Notes: a model not told the origin generated them from the letters alone. DNA of 64,000 bases from Pseudoalteromonas rubra (GCF_000967655.1 NZ_JXYA01000016.1:186001-250000), one strand, 5' to 3'. Positions 17,219 to 26,935 are shown, counted from the first letter of the stretch. Translations and numbers: made by a program.

Positions 17219-20008
17219 TTAAAATGAGGTGTAAGTAAAGCCCAGCTCAAACGAGCGGCCGTATTGCTCATACTGGAAGTTATATTTTTGCTCACCGTGA
17301 TAAATATAAAGCGGCTCGTCGGTCAGGTTAATGGCATTGAAATACAGCTGCATTTGCTCGGTAAAGTAGTATTTCACGCTCAAATCTAACTGCATGTGGT
17401 CGTCCTGATAAACACGTGCCTCATTTTCTGTACTCAGGTAGGCCTTACTTTTGTAGTTACCGCTGATGCGCGCACTGAGTGTGTTGTCTTCATAGCCAAA
17501 CATCAGGTTTGCCACGGTATCGGATTGACGGGTCAACTTGTCATCAGCATCTATCAAAGTGGTGTTTGCCGAAAACATCAGGCCATTTTTGAAGTTTTTA
17601 CTGTAAGCCAGTTCAATCCCCGTCAGGTCTGCTTCACCACCGTTGACGTATTGCATGACTTTTTTATAACCCGCCCACTGAGGCTCCCCTTGTACTTCCT
17701 GCTCAGTGATAAAGTTGTCGATTTGCTTGTGGAACAAACCTGCAGACATAACGCCAATGTTCCCGGTGTAGTATTCAATCGACAGGTCTAGATTTTGCGA
17801 CTCATAAGGGTCCAGATCAGGGTTACCAACTTCGCCTTCACGTTCAGTCACAACCTGACCATCGTCTTCACCCGTTTCACTTTCCAGTAGCTGATAAGCA
17901 GCCGCCTCTTCAAAGCCGGGACGAGCAAGTGTTTGGGTATAAGCAAAGCGGGAGATCAGGTCGTCTGCCAGCTCGTAACGCAAGGTCAGGTTTGGCAGTA
18001 AATGGTCATAGGATTTATCCACCTCCCAAGGTGTAATGTTAACTTGCTCACTGTCTGTCAAGTTGTCTTTTTCGAGCGCTACTCTATACCCTCTGGTGGT
18101 GTAGTCTGTATCCTCGTATCGCACTCCCGTGATGAGATTGAGTTTGCCAAAATCAATGTTAACCATTGCATACAGAGCACTGACCGTTTCATCAGAGCGG
18201 TAACTGCGCCCCTTTGATTCTATGCTAGTTTCCTGTTCGTTACGCTCAAAGCTGCCCTTATTTTGTGCAAAATAGGCTTGCAGCCCGTGCTGCGACAAAC
18301 CCGGACCAAAATCACCCGGATCGTATTCTGGTGCAGGCGTTTTAAACTGCTCTGCCGTAACATCATCAAACCCGCCGTCATACACCACAGCATTAACTAA
18401 ATTAAACTTCTCGCGGTCGCGGTACTTAGCACCAAACTTCAGTTCCGCGTTATGCCCCGCGATCAACAGATCTTTGCTCAGATCCAGCTTAAAGCTGGTT
18501 GCCTCGTCTTCGCTGAGATTGTTTTCGTAAACAATTTCATCCAGTTCAAAACCACTTAACTGATGCGCGGCCTCACTACGAGACAGTACCGGGGTGTCGC
18601 CCAGGCTAGCATATCCCAGCATCAAGTCTTCCCCGGCAAAGGCAATATCCAGGCGCTCCGGCTCTCGCTCATCTGATTTTGAGTACACCAAACTGTATTC
18701 AATAAACCAGTCGCTGATCAGATGCTCACCGCCAGCCACCACAGACAGAATACTTTGCTCTTCGTAGCGGTCTTTGGTATCCCGGTCCATTTCTGCGCCG
18801 CTAAAATAGGCCATGGTATCGCCCGATTGCTCGCTCAGATACTCGCCTTTATCAAACTTGTACTCATTACGCAGGCGAAACTCATCGTCTGAGAACTCAC
18901 TGTACATAGTTCTGAGGTAATATTTGTTGAACAACCCCTGATGCAGATCTAAGTTTAATGCAGCACCCAGTCGCTCTCGGGTAATGCTATAGTGACGCTG
19001 CTCAATTTCCTCAGCACCAAAAAATGCCACTTCCTCTCCTGTATTGGCATCGTCCATTTCAAGTGCCATCCAGCCACCATCGGTTTCCATATTATGCGAG
19101 CCAAACTTGCGCTCGAACCAGGAAACCGCGGTTGCAACACCCAGCTGTGTCTGGCTGCTGATCTCATAAATATCACTGTAACTTGCCGACAGTTTCGGGC
19201 TGCTCTTCTCGACCTGCTCATTGTAGGCTCCCTGCACCGTAAAGCTGTAGCTCTCCCCTTCGCGGTCAAAGGCACTTAAGCTTTTCACTTCGATGCTGCC
19301 GCCAATGGCATTGGCATCCATATCCGGCGTGACCGTTTTGCTGACTTCCAGGCTCTGGATAATTTCACTCGGCAGTACATCCATCGCCACACTGCGTACA
19401 CCGCCTTCTGGAGACGGCACGGCAGCACCGTTAATAGTCACATTGTTAAGGTTCGGATCTATGCCCCGAATGCCTACAAAGCGGCCTTCACCCTGGTCAC
19501 GTTCGATAAACAAACCCGGTAAACGTTGCAGCGCTTCAGCAGCATTTTGATCCGGTAACTGACCAATGCTGTCTGCGCTGACCACAGATTTAATGCCATC
19601 GGCATTTTTTTGTCTGTTCAGGGCACCAGCCTGCCCGGCACGCTGCCCTTTGACTATGATGTTGTCCATTTCCCCCTGATAAGCACTGAGCTGAACTCGT
19701 GTTTGAGTCACCTGGTTGTCTTTAATCACGACTTGCTGGGTAACAGATTGCGCACCAATGTAACGCACTTCCAGCGTATAGGTGCCAGCCGGTAGATTGA
19801 TGAATCTGAATTCACCATTTCGCTCAGAGCTGACTTCGCGGCCCAACTCCTTGATGATGACTTTGGCGCCTTCAAAACGGGCTTTGTTTTGCTGATCGGT
19901 CAGTTCACCTTGCAACGTATTGGCAAACGCAGGCGCACTTAACACGCCAAGTGCCATAGCAACGCCAACACAGGCTTTGGATATCACGGAAGGTAGAGTA
20001 TTTTTCAT
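17219..20008 (-). CDS. TonB-dependent outer-membrane receptor
   Basis: A 929-residue outer-membrane active transporter. After a signal peptide (cleavage near SAPAFA) comes a carboxypeptidase-regulatory-like beta domain (about 30-110, LQGELTDQQ ... GTYTLEVRYIG). The plug domain (about 120-260) has IGQLPDQNAAEALQRLPGLF and VGIRGIDPNLNNVTINGAA. The barrel ends in the aromatic residue F (FELGFTYTSF), as required for BAM insertion. The layout is that of TonB receptors of marine gammaproteobacteria that import oligosaccharides or other nutrients; none of the iron-siderophore-specific features stands out. Pairing with a secreted phosphatase hints at a phosphorylated substrate. Confidence 0.85.
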   Translation of the reverse strand: MKNTLPSVISKACVGVAMALGVLSAPAFANTLQGELTDQQNKARFEGAKVIIKELGREVSSERNGEFRFINLPAGTYTLEVRYIGAQSVTQQVVIKDNQVTQTRVQLSAYQGEMDNIIVKGQRAGQAGALNRQKNADGIKSVVSADSIGQLPDQNAAEALQRLPGLFIERDQGEGRFVGIRGIDPNLNNVTINGAAVPSPEGGVRSVAMDVLPSEIIQSLEVSKTVTPDMDANAIGGSIEVKSLSAFDREGESYSFTVQGAYNEQVEKSSPKLSASYSDIYEISSQTQLGVATAVSWFERKFGSHNMETDGGWMALEMDDANTGEEVAFFGAEEIEQRHYSITRERLGAALNLDLHQGLFNKYYLRTMYSEFSDDEFRLRNEYKFDKGEYLSEQSGDTMAYFSGAEMDRDTKDRYEEQSILSVVAGGEHLISDWFIEYSLVYSKSDEREPERLDIAFAGEDLMLGYASLGDTPVLSRSEAAHQLSGFELDEIVYENNLSEDEATSFKLDLSKDLLIAGHNAELKFGAKYRDREKFNLVNAVVYDGGFDDVTAEQFKTPAPEYDPGDFGPGLSQHGLQAYFAQNKGSFERNEQETSIESKGRSYRSDETVSALYAMVNIDFGKLNLITGVRYEDTDYTTRGYRVALEKDNLTDSEQVNITPWEVDKSYDHLLPNLTLRYELADDLISRFAYTQTLARPGFEEAAAYQLLESETGEDDGQVVTEREGEVGNPDLDPYESQNLDLSIEYYTGNIGVMSAGLFHKQIDNFITEQEVQGEPQWAGYKKVMQYVNGGEADLTGIELAYSKNFKNGLMFSANTTLIDADDKLTRQSDTVANLMFGYEDNTLSARISGNYKSKAYLSTENEARVYQDDHMQLDLSVKYYFTEQMQLYFNAINLTDEPLYIYHGEQKYNFQYEQYGRSFELGFTYTSF

Positions 20009-20407
20009 ATTTTTCTCGCACAGAAAGAGTCGTTTATAAAATCCGCGAAGACCTTAACCGTGCTCAATGACCAAATTATTGCAGCCAGTGTCGGTACAGG
20101 GCTTAACCCCCTTGAAACCAAGCCGTTTTCGCGCTGGGTGAGCCAAAATGCCCCCTTCTATGGCACTAACCTCTGGGATTTGAAGAGAAAAAAGCGCTAC
20201 ATACGCTCAGAAGTGTAATTATATGAGCTGTTTTGACCCCGCCTAAGAAAAGCAGCTGATTAAGGTAGTGCTTTTTGGTTATGAACTAACAGACAGAAAT
20301 GGGGAGCAAGCTAAAAATCATAAAATTGGCGTCATAATGACACGCTGGTTAAACGAAAAAAGCCGCGGCACTGGCGTGCTCACGGCTTTAACAACCAGAA
20401 TTTGTTG
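20009..20407. other. Intergenic region upstream of the TonB receptor
   Basis: A 399-base gap between the TonB-receptor start and the end of etfA. It holds the etfA terminator (20355-20391), an 11-bp palindrome GTCATAATGAC at 20331-20341, and presumably the receptor promoter. I could not place a convincing -35/-10 pair or a Pho box. The stretch around 20100-20220 shows no open frame of note. Confidence 0.5.
20355..20391 (-). terminator. etfA terminator
   Basis: On the minus strand AAAGCCG-tga-GCAC-gcca-GTGC-cg-CGGCTTTTTT: a two-part stem followed by a T run, 17 bases after the etfA stop. Confidence 0.85.
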
Positions 20408-21334
20408 TTACAGGGCTTGTTCGAGCTGAGGTAATACGTCGAACAAATCAGCCACCAGACCGTAGTCAGCCACCTGGAAAATAGGCGCTTCCGGATCTTT
20501 GTTGATGGCAACGATGACTTTAGAATCTTTCATACCTGCCAGATGCTGAATCGCACCGCTAATACCAACAGCAATGTATAGGTCTGGCGCTACGATTTTA
20601 CCCGTCTGACCGACCTGCATATCATTTGGTACAAAGCCTGCGTCAACCGCAGCACGTGACGCACCAATGGCCGCCCCTAGTTTGTCTGCTATGCCTTCCA
20701 GCAGTGAGAAGTTCTCCCCGTTTTGCATGCCGCGACCACCAGAAATAACCACAGGTGCCGCCGTTAGTTCAGGGCGCTCAGACTCAGTTTGCTCAACACC
20801 GACAAAGCTGCTGCTGGTGTTTTCAACCGACGCAGTAAGTGTTTCGACAGCAACAGGGGCTTGCTCACCAGCCGCATCAAACGCACTGGCACGCACGGTG
20901 ATAACTTTTTGTGCTTCTAATGATTTAACCGTAGCAATGGCGTTACCAGCATAAATAGGACGCATAAAGGTGTCTGCATCTACCACATCTACAATTTCAG
21001 AGATTTGTGATTTATCCAACAATGCCGCAACGCGAGGCATGATATTTTTACCTGTAGTCGATGCCGCAGCCAGAATATGGCTATAGCCTTGTGCAAGTGT
21101 GATAACCAAGTCCGCTGTGCTTTCGGCCAACTGATGATCAAGCGCACTGTCGTCAACCAGCTTAACCGCCGTTACACCGGCGATTTGTGCAGCAGCCTCT
21201 GCCACCGAGCCAACGTTATGACCCGCGACCAGAACATGGATCTCTGCGCCAAGCTTGCTCGCCGCATGAACCACTTTTGCCGTTTCTGGCTTTAATACAC
21301 CATTTTCGTGTTCAGCAATGACTAGTACGCTCAT
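20408..21334 (-). CDS. etfA: Electron transfer flavoprotein, alpha subunit
   Basis: FAD-binding subunit of the ETF heterodimer, which takes electrons from acyl-CoA and related dehydrogenases and hands them to ETF-ubiquinone oxidoreductase. The 308-residue length is normal. The C-terminal FAD domain shows the family signature: SGGRGMQ, then [33 protein letters not shown] and [18 protein letters not shown]. Its start overlaps the etfB stop by four bases (ATGA-type), so the subunits are coupled. It is under the paired TGACGTAAACGTCA palindromes upstream of etfB, and a clear terminator follows. Confidence 0.97.
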   Translation of the reverse strand: MSVLVIAEHENGVLKPETAKVVHAASKLGAEIHVLVAGHNVGSVAEAAAQIAGVTAVKLVDDSALDHQLAESTADLVITLAQGYSHILAAASTTGKNIMPRVAALLDKSQISEIVDVVDADTFMRPIYAGNAIATVKSLEAQKVITVRASAFDAAGEQAPVAVETLTASVENTSSSFVGVEQTESERPELTAAPVVISGGRGMQNGENFSLLEGIADKLGAAIGASRAAVDAGFVPNDMQVGQTGKIVAPDLYIAVGISGAIQHLAGMKDSKVIVAINKDPEAPIFQVADYGLVADLFDVLPQLEQAL

Positions 21335-22083
21335 GAGATCACCTTAGCTTCAGTTTTTAGTTTATTAACCAGTTCTTCTACACTTTCAACAACGATACCC
21401 GCTTCACGTTTGGCAGGCTCTGCCACACGAACCAGCTCCACACGCGGCGCCAGATCAACGCCCAGCGTATCTGCTGCAATCACATCAAGTGGTTTACGTT
21501 TGGCTTTCATAATGTTGGGCAAAGATGCATAGCGCGGCTCATTCAGGCGCAGATCTGTGGTTACAACCGCAGGCAGGTTAAGTGCGACCGTTTGCAGACC
21601 ACCGTCTACTTCACGGGTGACAACCGCTTTACCGTCTGCAATTTCAACTTTAGACGCAAACGTGCCCTGAGGGCGTTTAGTCAGTGCAGCTAACATCTGA
21701 CCAGTTTGATTGTTGTCAGAATCGATAGATTGTTTGCCCAGAATAACCAACTCAGGGCTTTCTTGCTCTACCAGCTTTGCCAGTAGTTTAGCAACATGAA
21801 GCGACTCCAGTTTGGCGTCAGTTTCAATGTGAATGGCTTTGTCAGCGCCCAGCGCCAGTGCGGTGCGTAGCTGCTCCTGACAGGCCTTGTCGCCTATCGA
21901 CACAGCAATGACTTCGCTGGCTGTACCGGCTTCTTTAAGGCGGATTGCTTCTTCTACCGCTATCTCACAGAACGGGTTCATTGCCATTTTTACATTGGTC
22001 AGATCAACATCGCTGTTGTCGGCCTTGACTCTTGCCTTGACATTGTAGTCAATCACGCGTTTGATTGGCACAAGTACTTTCAT
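21331..22083 (-). CDS. etfB: Electron transfer flavoprotein, beta subunit
   Basis: AMP-binding beta subunit of ETF. The 250-residue protein starts [16 protein letters not shown] and has the ETF-beta signature region [21 protein letters not shown], the ADP-binding stretch [20 protein letters not shown] and the recognition-loop area [15 protein letters not shown]. It is first in the etfBA operon, divergent from the ETF-QO gene. The shared 176-base intergenic region carries two long palindromes that probably bind a LiuR-type regulator, consistent with induction by branched-chain amino acid or fatty acid catabolism. Confidence 0.97.
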   Translation of the reverse strand: MKVLVPIKRVIDYNVKARVKADNSDVDLTNVKMAMNPFCEIAVEEAIRLKEAGTASEVIAVSIGDKACQEQLRTALALGADKAIHIETDAKLESLHVAKLLAKLVEQESPELVILGKQSIDSDNNQTGQMLAALTKRPQGTFASKVEIADGKAVVTREVDGGLQTVALNLPAVVTTDLRLNEPRYASLPNIMKAKRKPLDVIAADTLGVDLAPRVELVRVAEPAKREAGIVVESVEELVNKLKTEAKVIS

Positions 22084-22114
22084 GGTTACTCCATCATCTG
22101 GTTATTCTATAGGG

Positions 22115-22180
22115 CTGACGTAAACGTCAACAAAACAATTTAATGAATCCAGACTACTTCCTGTTGACGTAAACGTCAAC
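22115..22180. promoter_or_regulatory. Two LiuR-type palindromes in the etfB / ETF-QO divergent promoter
   Basis: CTGACGTAAACGTCAA at 22115-22130 and GTTGACGTAAACGTCAAC at 22163-22180, centres 49 bp apart, between the divergent etfBA and ETF-QO genes. The core ACGTNNACGT matches the site upstream of the branched-chain keto-acid dehydrogenase operon (48831-48846). Palindromes of this shape are known for LiuR, the MerR-family regulator of branched-chain amino acid degradation in gammaproteobacteria. The regulator gene is not in this window. Confidence 0.75.
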
Positions 22181-22259
22181 CTAAAATAACCTTAGCTTAA
22201 CCTTAACAAAACTAAAGCCTCGTTTTAGTTAAACTACCGTCAATCTATGTGAGGTAAAA

Positions 22260-23909
22260 ATGGTCGAACGCGAAACCATGGAATTTGATGTTGTGATCGT
22301 TGGCGCGGGCCCTGCGGGCTTATCGTGCGCGATCCGACTTGCACAACAGGCACAGGAAAAACAACAAGAACTGATGATCTGTGTCGTTGAAAAAGGCTCA
22401 GAGGTCGGAGCACATATATTGTCTGGTGCTGTCTTTGAAACTAAAGCGCTGGATGAATTGATCCCGGATTGGGCTGAAAAAAATGCGCCTGTCACCACAA
22501 AAGTGACCGAGGACGAAATCTACCTGTTTAAAGATCAGGACAAGGCAACCAGTATTCCCCACTTTGCCGTGCCGAAAACCTTTAAAAACGACGGCAACTA
22601 CATTGTCTCTATGGGCAATGTCTGCCGCTGGCTGGCTGAGCAAGCTGAACAACTGGGTGTGGAAGTATTCCCCGGATTCAGCGCGCACTCGCTGATAGTC
22701 GAAGATGATGAAGTGAAAGGCATCATCACCGGTGATATGGGTGTTGGCAAAGATGGCGAGCCAAAAGACAGTTACATGCCTGGTATGGAACTGAGAGCCA
22801 AGTACACCGTATTTGCAGAGGGTTGTCGTGGCCATCTGGGTAAACAGCTGATCAGCCAGTTTGCACTGGATAAAGATGCAACCCCTCAGCACTACGGTAT
22901 TGGCTTTAAAGAGATCTGGCAAATTGACCCGGCAAAACATCAGGAAGGTAAAGTTGTCCATGGTACGGGCTGGCCGCTCGATAACGAAACCCACGGTGGT
23001 TCGTTTATGTACCATGCTGAGAATAATCAGGTCGTAGTCGGATTAATCATAGATCTTAACTACAAAAACCCCTACCTGAGCCCGTTTGACGAGTTTCAGC
23101 GTATGAAACATCAGCAAGTCTTTAAAGACACGCTGGAAGGTGGTGAGCGCATTGCTTACGGTGCTCGTGCGATTGCCAAGGGTGGCCTTCATGCCTTACC
23201 TAAAATGCACTTCCCTGGCGGACTGCTGGTGGGCTGCGACGCAGGTACCCTGAATTTTGCCAAAATCAAAGGTAACCACACCGCGATGAAATCGGGCATC
23301 ATTGCCGCAGATACCATTGTGGCGGCCCTGAGTGAGGAAGCACATCGCGCAGACTTAAGCGAATTTGCCGATAACTTCAAAAGCAGCTGGCTATATGACG
23401 AGCTTTATCAGTCACGTAACTTTGGCCCGGCCATGCATAAGTTTGGCCGCATCTTAGGCGGTGCTTACAACATGGTTGACCAAAACCTGTTTTCAGGTTC
23501 ATTGCCTTTTACACTCAAAGATACCACGCTGGACCACGCCTCGCTTCGACTGGCAAAGGATTCGCAGGAAATTAGTTATCCCAAGCCAGACGGAAAACTG
23601 AGCTTTGATAAGCTGTCGTCGGTGTTTTTATCCAATACCAACCATGAAGAAGAGCAGCCTTGTCATTTGCAGCTGAAAGACGCCTCTATTCCTATTCAGG
23701 TAAATCTTGAACAGTATGCAGAGCCTGCACAGCGTTACTGCCCGGCAGGTGTGTATGAGGTCAACGAAGATGAAAACGGTGATAAACAGTTTGTGATCAA
23801 TGGACAAAACTGTGTTCACTGTAAGACCTGTGACATCAAAGATCCGAGTCAGAATATCACCTGGGTGACGCCAGAAGGCGCAGGTGGTCCTAACTATCCC
23901 AACATGTAA
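22260..23909 (+). CDS. Electron transfer flavoprotein-ubiquinone oxidoreductase
   Basis: Membrane-associated FAD and 4Fe-4S enzyme that oxidises reduced ETF and reduces ubiquinone, linking beta-oxidation and branched-chain amino acid breakdown to respiration. The N-terminal dinucleotide fold is VVIVGAGPAGLSCAIRLA. The middle has GCDAGTLNFAKIKGNHTAMKS, typical of ETF-QO. Four cluster ligands are visible: Cys493 in RYCPAG, then Cys518, Cys521 and Cys524 in NCVHCKTC. The 549-residue length is normal for bacteria. The start ATG 22260 follows GAGGTAAAA; a second ATG six codons on is less well placed. It is divergent from etfBA, sharing regulatory palindromes. Confidence 0.97.
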   Translation: MVERETMEFDVVIVGAGPAGLSCAIRLAQQAQEKQQELMICVVEKGSEVGAHILSGAVFETKALDELIPDWAEKNAPVTTKVTEDEIYLFKDQDKATSIPHFAVPKTFKNDGNYIVSMGNVCRWLAEQAEQLGVEVFPGFSAHSLIVEDDEVKGIITGDMGVGKDGEPKDSYMPGMELRAKYTVFAEGCRGHLGKQLISQFALDKDATPQHYGIGFKEIWQIDPAKHQEGKVVHGTGWPLDNETHGGSFMYHAENNQVVVGLIIDLNYKNPYLSPFDEFQRMKHQQVFKDTLEGGERIAYGARAIAKGGLHALPKMHFPGGLLVGCDAGTLNFAKIKGNHTAMKSGIIAADTIVAALSEEAHRADLSEFADNFKSSWLYDELYQSRNFGPAMHKFGRILGGAYNMVDQNLFSGSLPFTLKDTTLDHASLRLAKDSQEISYPKPDGKLSFDKLSSVFLSNTNHEEEQPCHLQLKDASIPIQVNLEQYAEPAQRYCPAGVYEVNEDENGDKQFVINGQNCVHCKTCDIKDPSQNITWVTPEGAGGPNYPNM

Positions 23910-23916
23910 TTTATGC

Positions 23917-23986
23917 TGGCAGGTGTCCCAGACCTGCCACAAACGCTTTTTATCCTAAATTGCCGGGGCAAAATGCCCCTTTTTTT
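23917..23986 (+). terminator. Double hairpin terminator after ETF-QO
   Basis: First a stem TGGCAGGT-gtcccag-ACCTGCCA (23917-23939), then a classical intrinsic terminator GGGGCA-aaa-TGCCCC-TTTTTTT (23965-23986). The second is the strong one. Confidence 0.88.
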
Positions 23987-24026
23987 CTATACTTAAGCAA
24001 ACGTTTTTTGGAATAAGAGGTGCCCT

Positions 24027-24509
24027 ATGGCGCAGCAATCTGAAGTGGTGTTTCGCTTTTTAGCCGAGCCAACCGATGTGAACTTTGGTGGTAAAGTGCA
24101 CGGTGGCGTAGTAATGAAATGGATAGATCAGGCGGGCTATGCCTGTGCTGCGGGCTGGAGTGGCGCCTATTGTGTTACGGTTTCCGTCGCGGGCGTGCGT
24201 TTTCACCGCCCTATTTTGGTTGGCCAGATTGTTGAAGTCTCTGCACGCATTGCCCATACCGGCAAAACCAGTATGCAGATTTTTATTCAGGTACGTTGTG
24301 GCGACCCACAAAAGCAACACATGGTCGAAACCAATCATTGCATCATCAGCTTTATTGCCATGGACCAGGCCGGCTACCCTATTCCGGTTGCCAAATATGA
24401 AGCGAAAACCCAGGAGCAAAAAGCGCTGGAGCAATATGCCATTAAGATGAAAGAAATCGCGATTCAGACTGAGTCGTTATTACAAAACACGCTGGATCAG
24501 GGCGACTGA
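24027..24509 (+). CDS. Acyl-CoA thioesterase (hotdog fold, YciA-like)
   Basis: Cytoplasmic thioesterase that hydrolyses acyl-CoA to free acid and CoA. The 160 residues form a single hotdog domain. The signature NFGGKVHGGVVMKWIDQAGY carries the helix-capping Gly residues and the catalytic Asp of the YciA/BFIT group. VTVSVAGVRFHRPILVGQIVEVSARI and FIQVRCGD are the central strands. The C-terminal tail is Gln/Lys-rich. ATG 24027 follows AGAGGTGCCCT. It lies downstream of ETF-QO but beyond a strong terminator, so it is probably separately transcribed. Confidence 0.9.
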   Translation: MAQQSEVVFRFLAEPTDVNFGGKVHGGVVMKWIDQAGYACAAGWSGAYCVTVSVAGVRFHRPILVGQIVEVSARIAHTGKTSMQIFIQVRCGDPQKQHMVETNHCIISFIAMDQAGYPIPVAKYEAKTQEQKALEQYAIKMKEIAIQTESLLQNTLDQGD

Positions 24510-24543
24510 ACCAGCGTGATCATGAGCAAAAACAGTATGACAA

Positions 24544-25341
24544 TTAAAATTGGTAAAGCGCACCAATAAAGGCAACATCCATGGTGTCATCACCGACCAG
24601 TGGGCTTTTGCTGATCTCATCATCCAGCTCCGTTCTGCTGACACTACCGATTAAAGTGATTTCTGGTGTCAGCTGATAATAAGCATTTAGACCAAAGGTT
24701 ACGTTTAATGCATTGTCATCGGTCTGATAAGCCGTCCGACCAACTGAAGCATTGATATTTTTACCGCTGATCCCATAGACGGTATTTACGTAATCTGCAT
24801 CCAGCCAGCGTACCTGCGCCTGTGCAGATATACCAAATCCATTAGCACTTTCATATAAAGGGACTTCTGCGCTGAACGTAAAATTGGTTGCGTCTGATTC
24901 ATCAGACAAGTCGGTATGTCCCGACAGCCCAAACCACAAAAATTTGGCCCCATAGTTTAAAACCAGCTCTCCATCCGGGGCATCGTAGCCTTCAAACACT
25001 TTACTGCTGGAGCTGTTATCGCCAAACAGGCTGTCGTAGCCCTCATTGCGATAGCCAAGACCCGCGTAGGCACTAAAAACATCCTTGATATTCAGAAACT
25101 GATAACCAATTGTCGCGTCTTCATTAGAAAACCAGTTGCCTTTTTTAATGTCGGCCATAGGTATCAACGCAAATTCGTTGTCAACGCCTTGCCAGGGCAG
25201 ATCAGCCACCAATACGCCAGCCCCTACTTTGACCTCCCAGTCATCTTGCCCGGGTTCAGAGGCGTAGCTATTCACGCTTGCCAGACCCAAAAATAAGCCA
25301 CCTACAGTGGCCGCTAACGTGTGTTTAGTAATCCCGATCAT
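24544..25341 (-). CDS. MipA/OmpV-family outer-membrane protein
   Basis: A 265-residue beta-barrel protein with a signal peptide (MIGITKHTLAATVGG ... SYASEP). Alternating hydrophobic strands, aromatic girdle residues and a C-terminal Phe (AFIGALYQF) fit the MipA/OmpV scaffold family, whose members interact with murein enzymes or act as small porins. The start at 25341 is chosen because AAAGGAG lies just upstream; a longer frame to 25473 would add 44 residues before the signal peptide. It is divergent from the REC-PilZ gene and appears monocistronic. Confidence 0.75.
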   Translation of the reverse strand: MIGITKHTLAATVGGLFLGLASVNSYASEPGQDDWEVKVGAGVLVADLPWQGVDNEFALIPMADIKKGNWFSNEDATIGYQFLNIKDVFSAYAGLGYRNEGYDSLFGDNSSSSKVFEGYDAPDGELVLNYGAKFLWFGLSGHTDLSDESDATNFTFSAEVPLYESANGFGISAQAQVRWLDADYVNTVYGISGKNINASVGRTAYQTDDNALNVTFGLNAYYQLTPEITLIGSVSRTELDDEISKSPLVGDDTMDVAFIGALYQF

Positions 25342-25646
25342 AATGAGCTCCTTTGTCTCTAAAAGTGTTGTTGCGCTGAGATTGAAAATACGGGAAGGCC
25401 GTGAGTGGCCATGTTGAGCAACACTCAGACTGTCCCTAAATCTGTAGCTCAATAATGCGCCGAATAAATGCAAAACTCAGTGGGAGCCTTGTGAGCAAGT
25501 GTAACTTTGCGCACCTTTTCACAACAATTACTCACATATACAGCGGTACTCTGTGGTTAAGTCACCCAAATTGGAACGGTTTAAAATTATCCAATAGAAC
25601 TCTTACCTACTGGTATGAGCTGTGCTATGATTGCCGCCGGCTTAAA

Positions 25647-26435
25647 ATGTGGTCAAATGTAGAGCAAGTAGTAGTGAGAAATGTCCGGTTTTTGGTGGTC
25701 GATGACTGTACCACTGTGCGCAATGTTGTGCGCAACATCATTAAAACGCGTCTGGGGTCAGAGCAGGTGCTGATGGCCACCAATGGCAAGCAGGCGCTGC
25801 AGATCCTCGAATCACAACCGGTCGACATTATTATTTCTGACTGGCAGATGCCCCAGCTCAATGGCGAGGAGCTGCTCTATCGGGTGCGCAACAGCGCCAG
25901 ATTCAAAGACATCCCTTTCATTATGATGACCTCAAATGGCGAGCGGGACTTTGTGATTACAGCCATTCAAAACGGCGTCAGTCATTTTGTAGTCAAACCG
26001 TTTCGGGCAGACAAACTGGAAGCCGCAGTTAATAAATCCTGGAATGGGGCAAGTAAGCGTGACTCTGTGCGTCACTCAGCTCTCCCCTCACACGCAATGC
26101 GGATCATTGCATCCGATGCATTGCTTGAGGGCAAAGTACACAATATCAGTCACACCGGTATGCAGGTTTATACCGATTATGTCGATGCCCTGAAACTCTA
26201 TAAAATCACAGAGTTTAATCTCAGCTTTAACAATTTTGACGGGCCTCACGCACTCAGTATTTCGCCTTTGTATGGCACCATAGTGCGTATTGAAGCCAAT
26301 GATGGCCCGGAGCAGGACTGCTTATTAGGGGTTAGATTTGAGCTGGATAAATGCGCGGCGCCGGTAGTTAAGAATCTGGATAAACTGATGCAAAAGCTCA
26401 ACAACGCTGTGCCGGATATCGTCGATAATCACTAG
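25647..26435 (+). CDS. Response-regulator receiver fused to a PilZ domain
   Basis: About 262 residues. The receiver domain has the acid pair in FLVVDDC, the phosphoacceptor Asp in IISDWQMPQ, Thr/Ser in MMTSN and Lys in VVKPF, all intact. A linker with the RxxxR motif (RDSVR) is followed by NISHTG in VHNISHTGMQVY, the (D/N)xSxxG signature of PilZ c-di-GMP binding, and a beta-rich tail ending LLGVRFEL. It probably couples a phosphorylation input to c-di-GMP-dependent motility or surface behaviour. The start is uncertain: ATG 25647 gives MWSNVEQ; a GTG nine codons later is possible, and the open frame extends upstream to 25455 without a supported start. Confidence 0.8.
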   Translation: MWSNVEQVVVRNVRFLVVDDCTTVRNVVRNIIKTRLGSEQVLMATNGKQALQILESQPVDIIISDWQMPQLNGEELLYRVRNSARFKDIPFIMMTSNGERDFVITAIQNGVSHFVVKPFRADKLEAAVNKSWNGASKRDSVRHSALPSHAMRIIASDALLEGKVHNISHTGMQVYTDYVDALKLYKITEFNLSFNNFDGPHALSISPLYGTIVRIEANDGPEQDCLLGVRFELDKCAAPVVKNLDKLMQKLNNAVPDIVDNH

Positions 26436-26785
26436 ATTGCCTGTCTGGCAAGCTCAAACAGGGTTTTATTTGTGTGCCTAACCAGTTCATGACGCGGTAT
26501 ATCGCACTGCGACATGACCTTGCTGACGACCAGCTCAATTTCACACTGTAAGGCCGTATTAAGCTGTGTGGCGCGAATAGTGCCATCCCCAACACCGGCA
26601 AACAACGGCTGTAAGAACACGCGCCGTTTACGTAATTGCTCAACCACTAGTGGCATGACCGGCGATTGCTCGGAAAAGACCTTGCGACAAATATGACTGA
26701 CCAGACGACTATAGGTCGGCTCCATCATATTGGAAACCATCTCGCCTTGCTGCGCAGCCTTGGGTGAACTTTCGATACTAAACAT
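26432..26785 (-). CDS. Conserved-looking small cytoplasmic protein, unknown
   Basis: A 117-residue soluble protein (MFSIESSPKAAQQGEM start) with mixed helices: HICRKVFSEQSPVMPLVVEQL, RRVFLQPLF and TALQCEIELVVSKVMSQC. No domain is recognised. It overlaps the end of the REC-PilZ gene by four bases, tail to tail, and is divergent from trmO. The upstream Shine-Dalgarno is weak. Balanced amino-acid composition and the compact tail-to-tail packing argue for a real gene. Confidence 0.5.
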   Translation of the reverse strand: MFSIESSPKAAQQGEMVSNMMEPTYSRLVSHICRKVFSEQSPVMPLVVEQLRKRRVFLQPLFAGVGDGTIRATQLNTALQCEIELVVSKVMSQCDIPRHELVRHTNKTLFELARQAI

Positions 26786-26935
26786 TTTACAAACCAATAC
26801 ATCATGTAATAACCCGATCCTAGCTACAAACCTGAGTCTGGGGAATTACACGTGATTACAGCACGTTGCAGTTGCATTTGTTCCGCAGGCATTACGCCGT
26901 TACAATACGCGCAAAATTACTTGCCGGAACAACGC

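Noticed and set aside
20281-20345. Pho box upstream of the TonB receptor
   Set aside because: Only the 11-bp palindrome GTCATAATGAC and loose CTGTC-like strings are present; the two 7-bp direct repeats of a Pho box do not line up.
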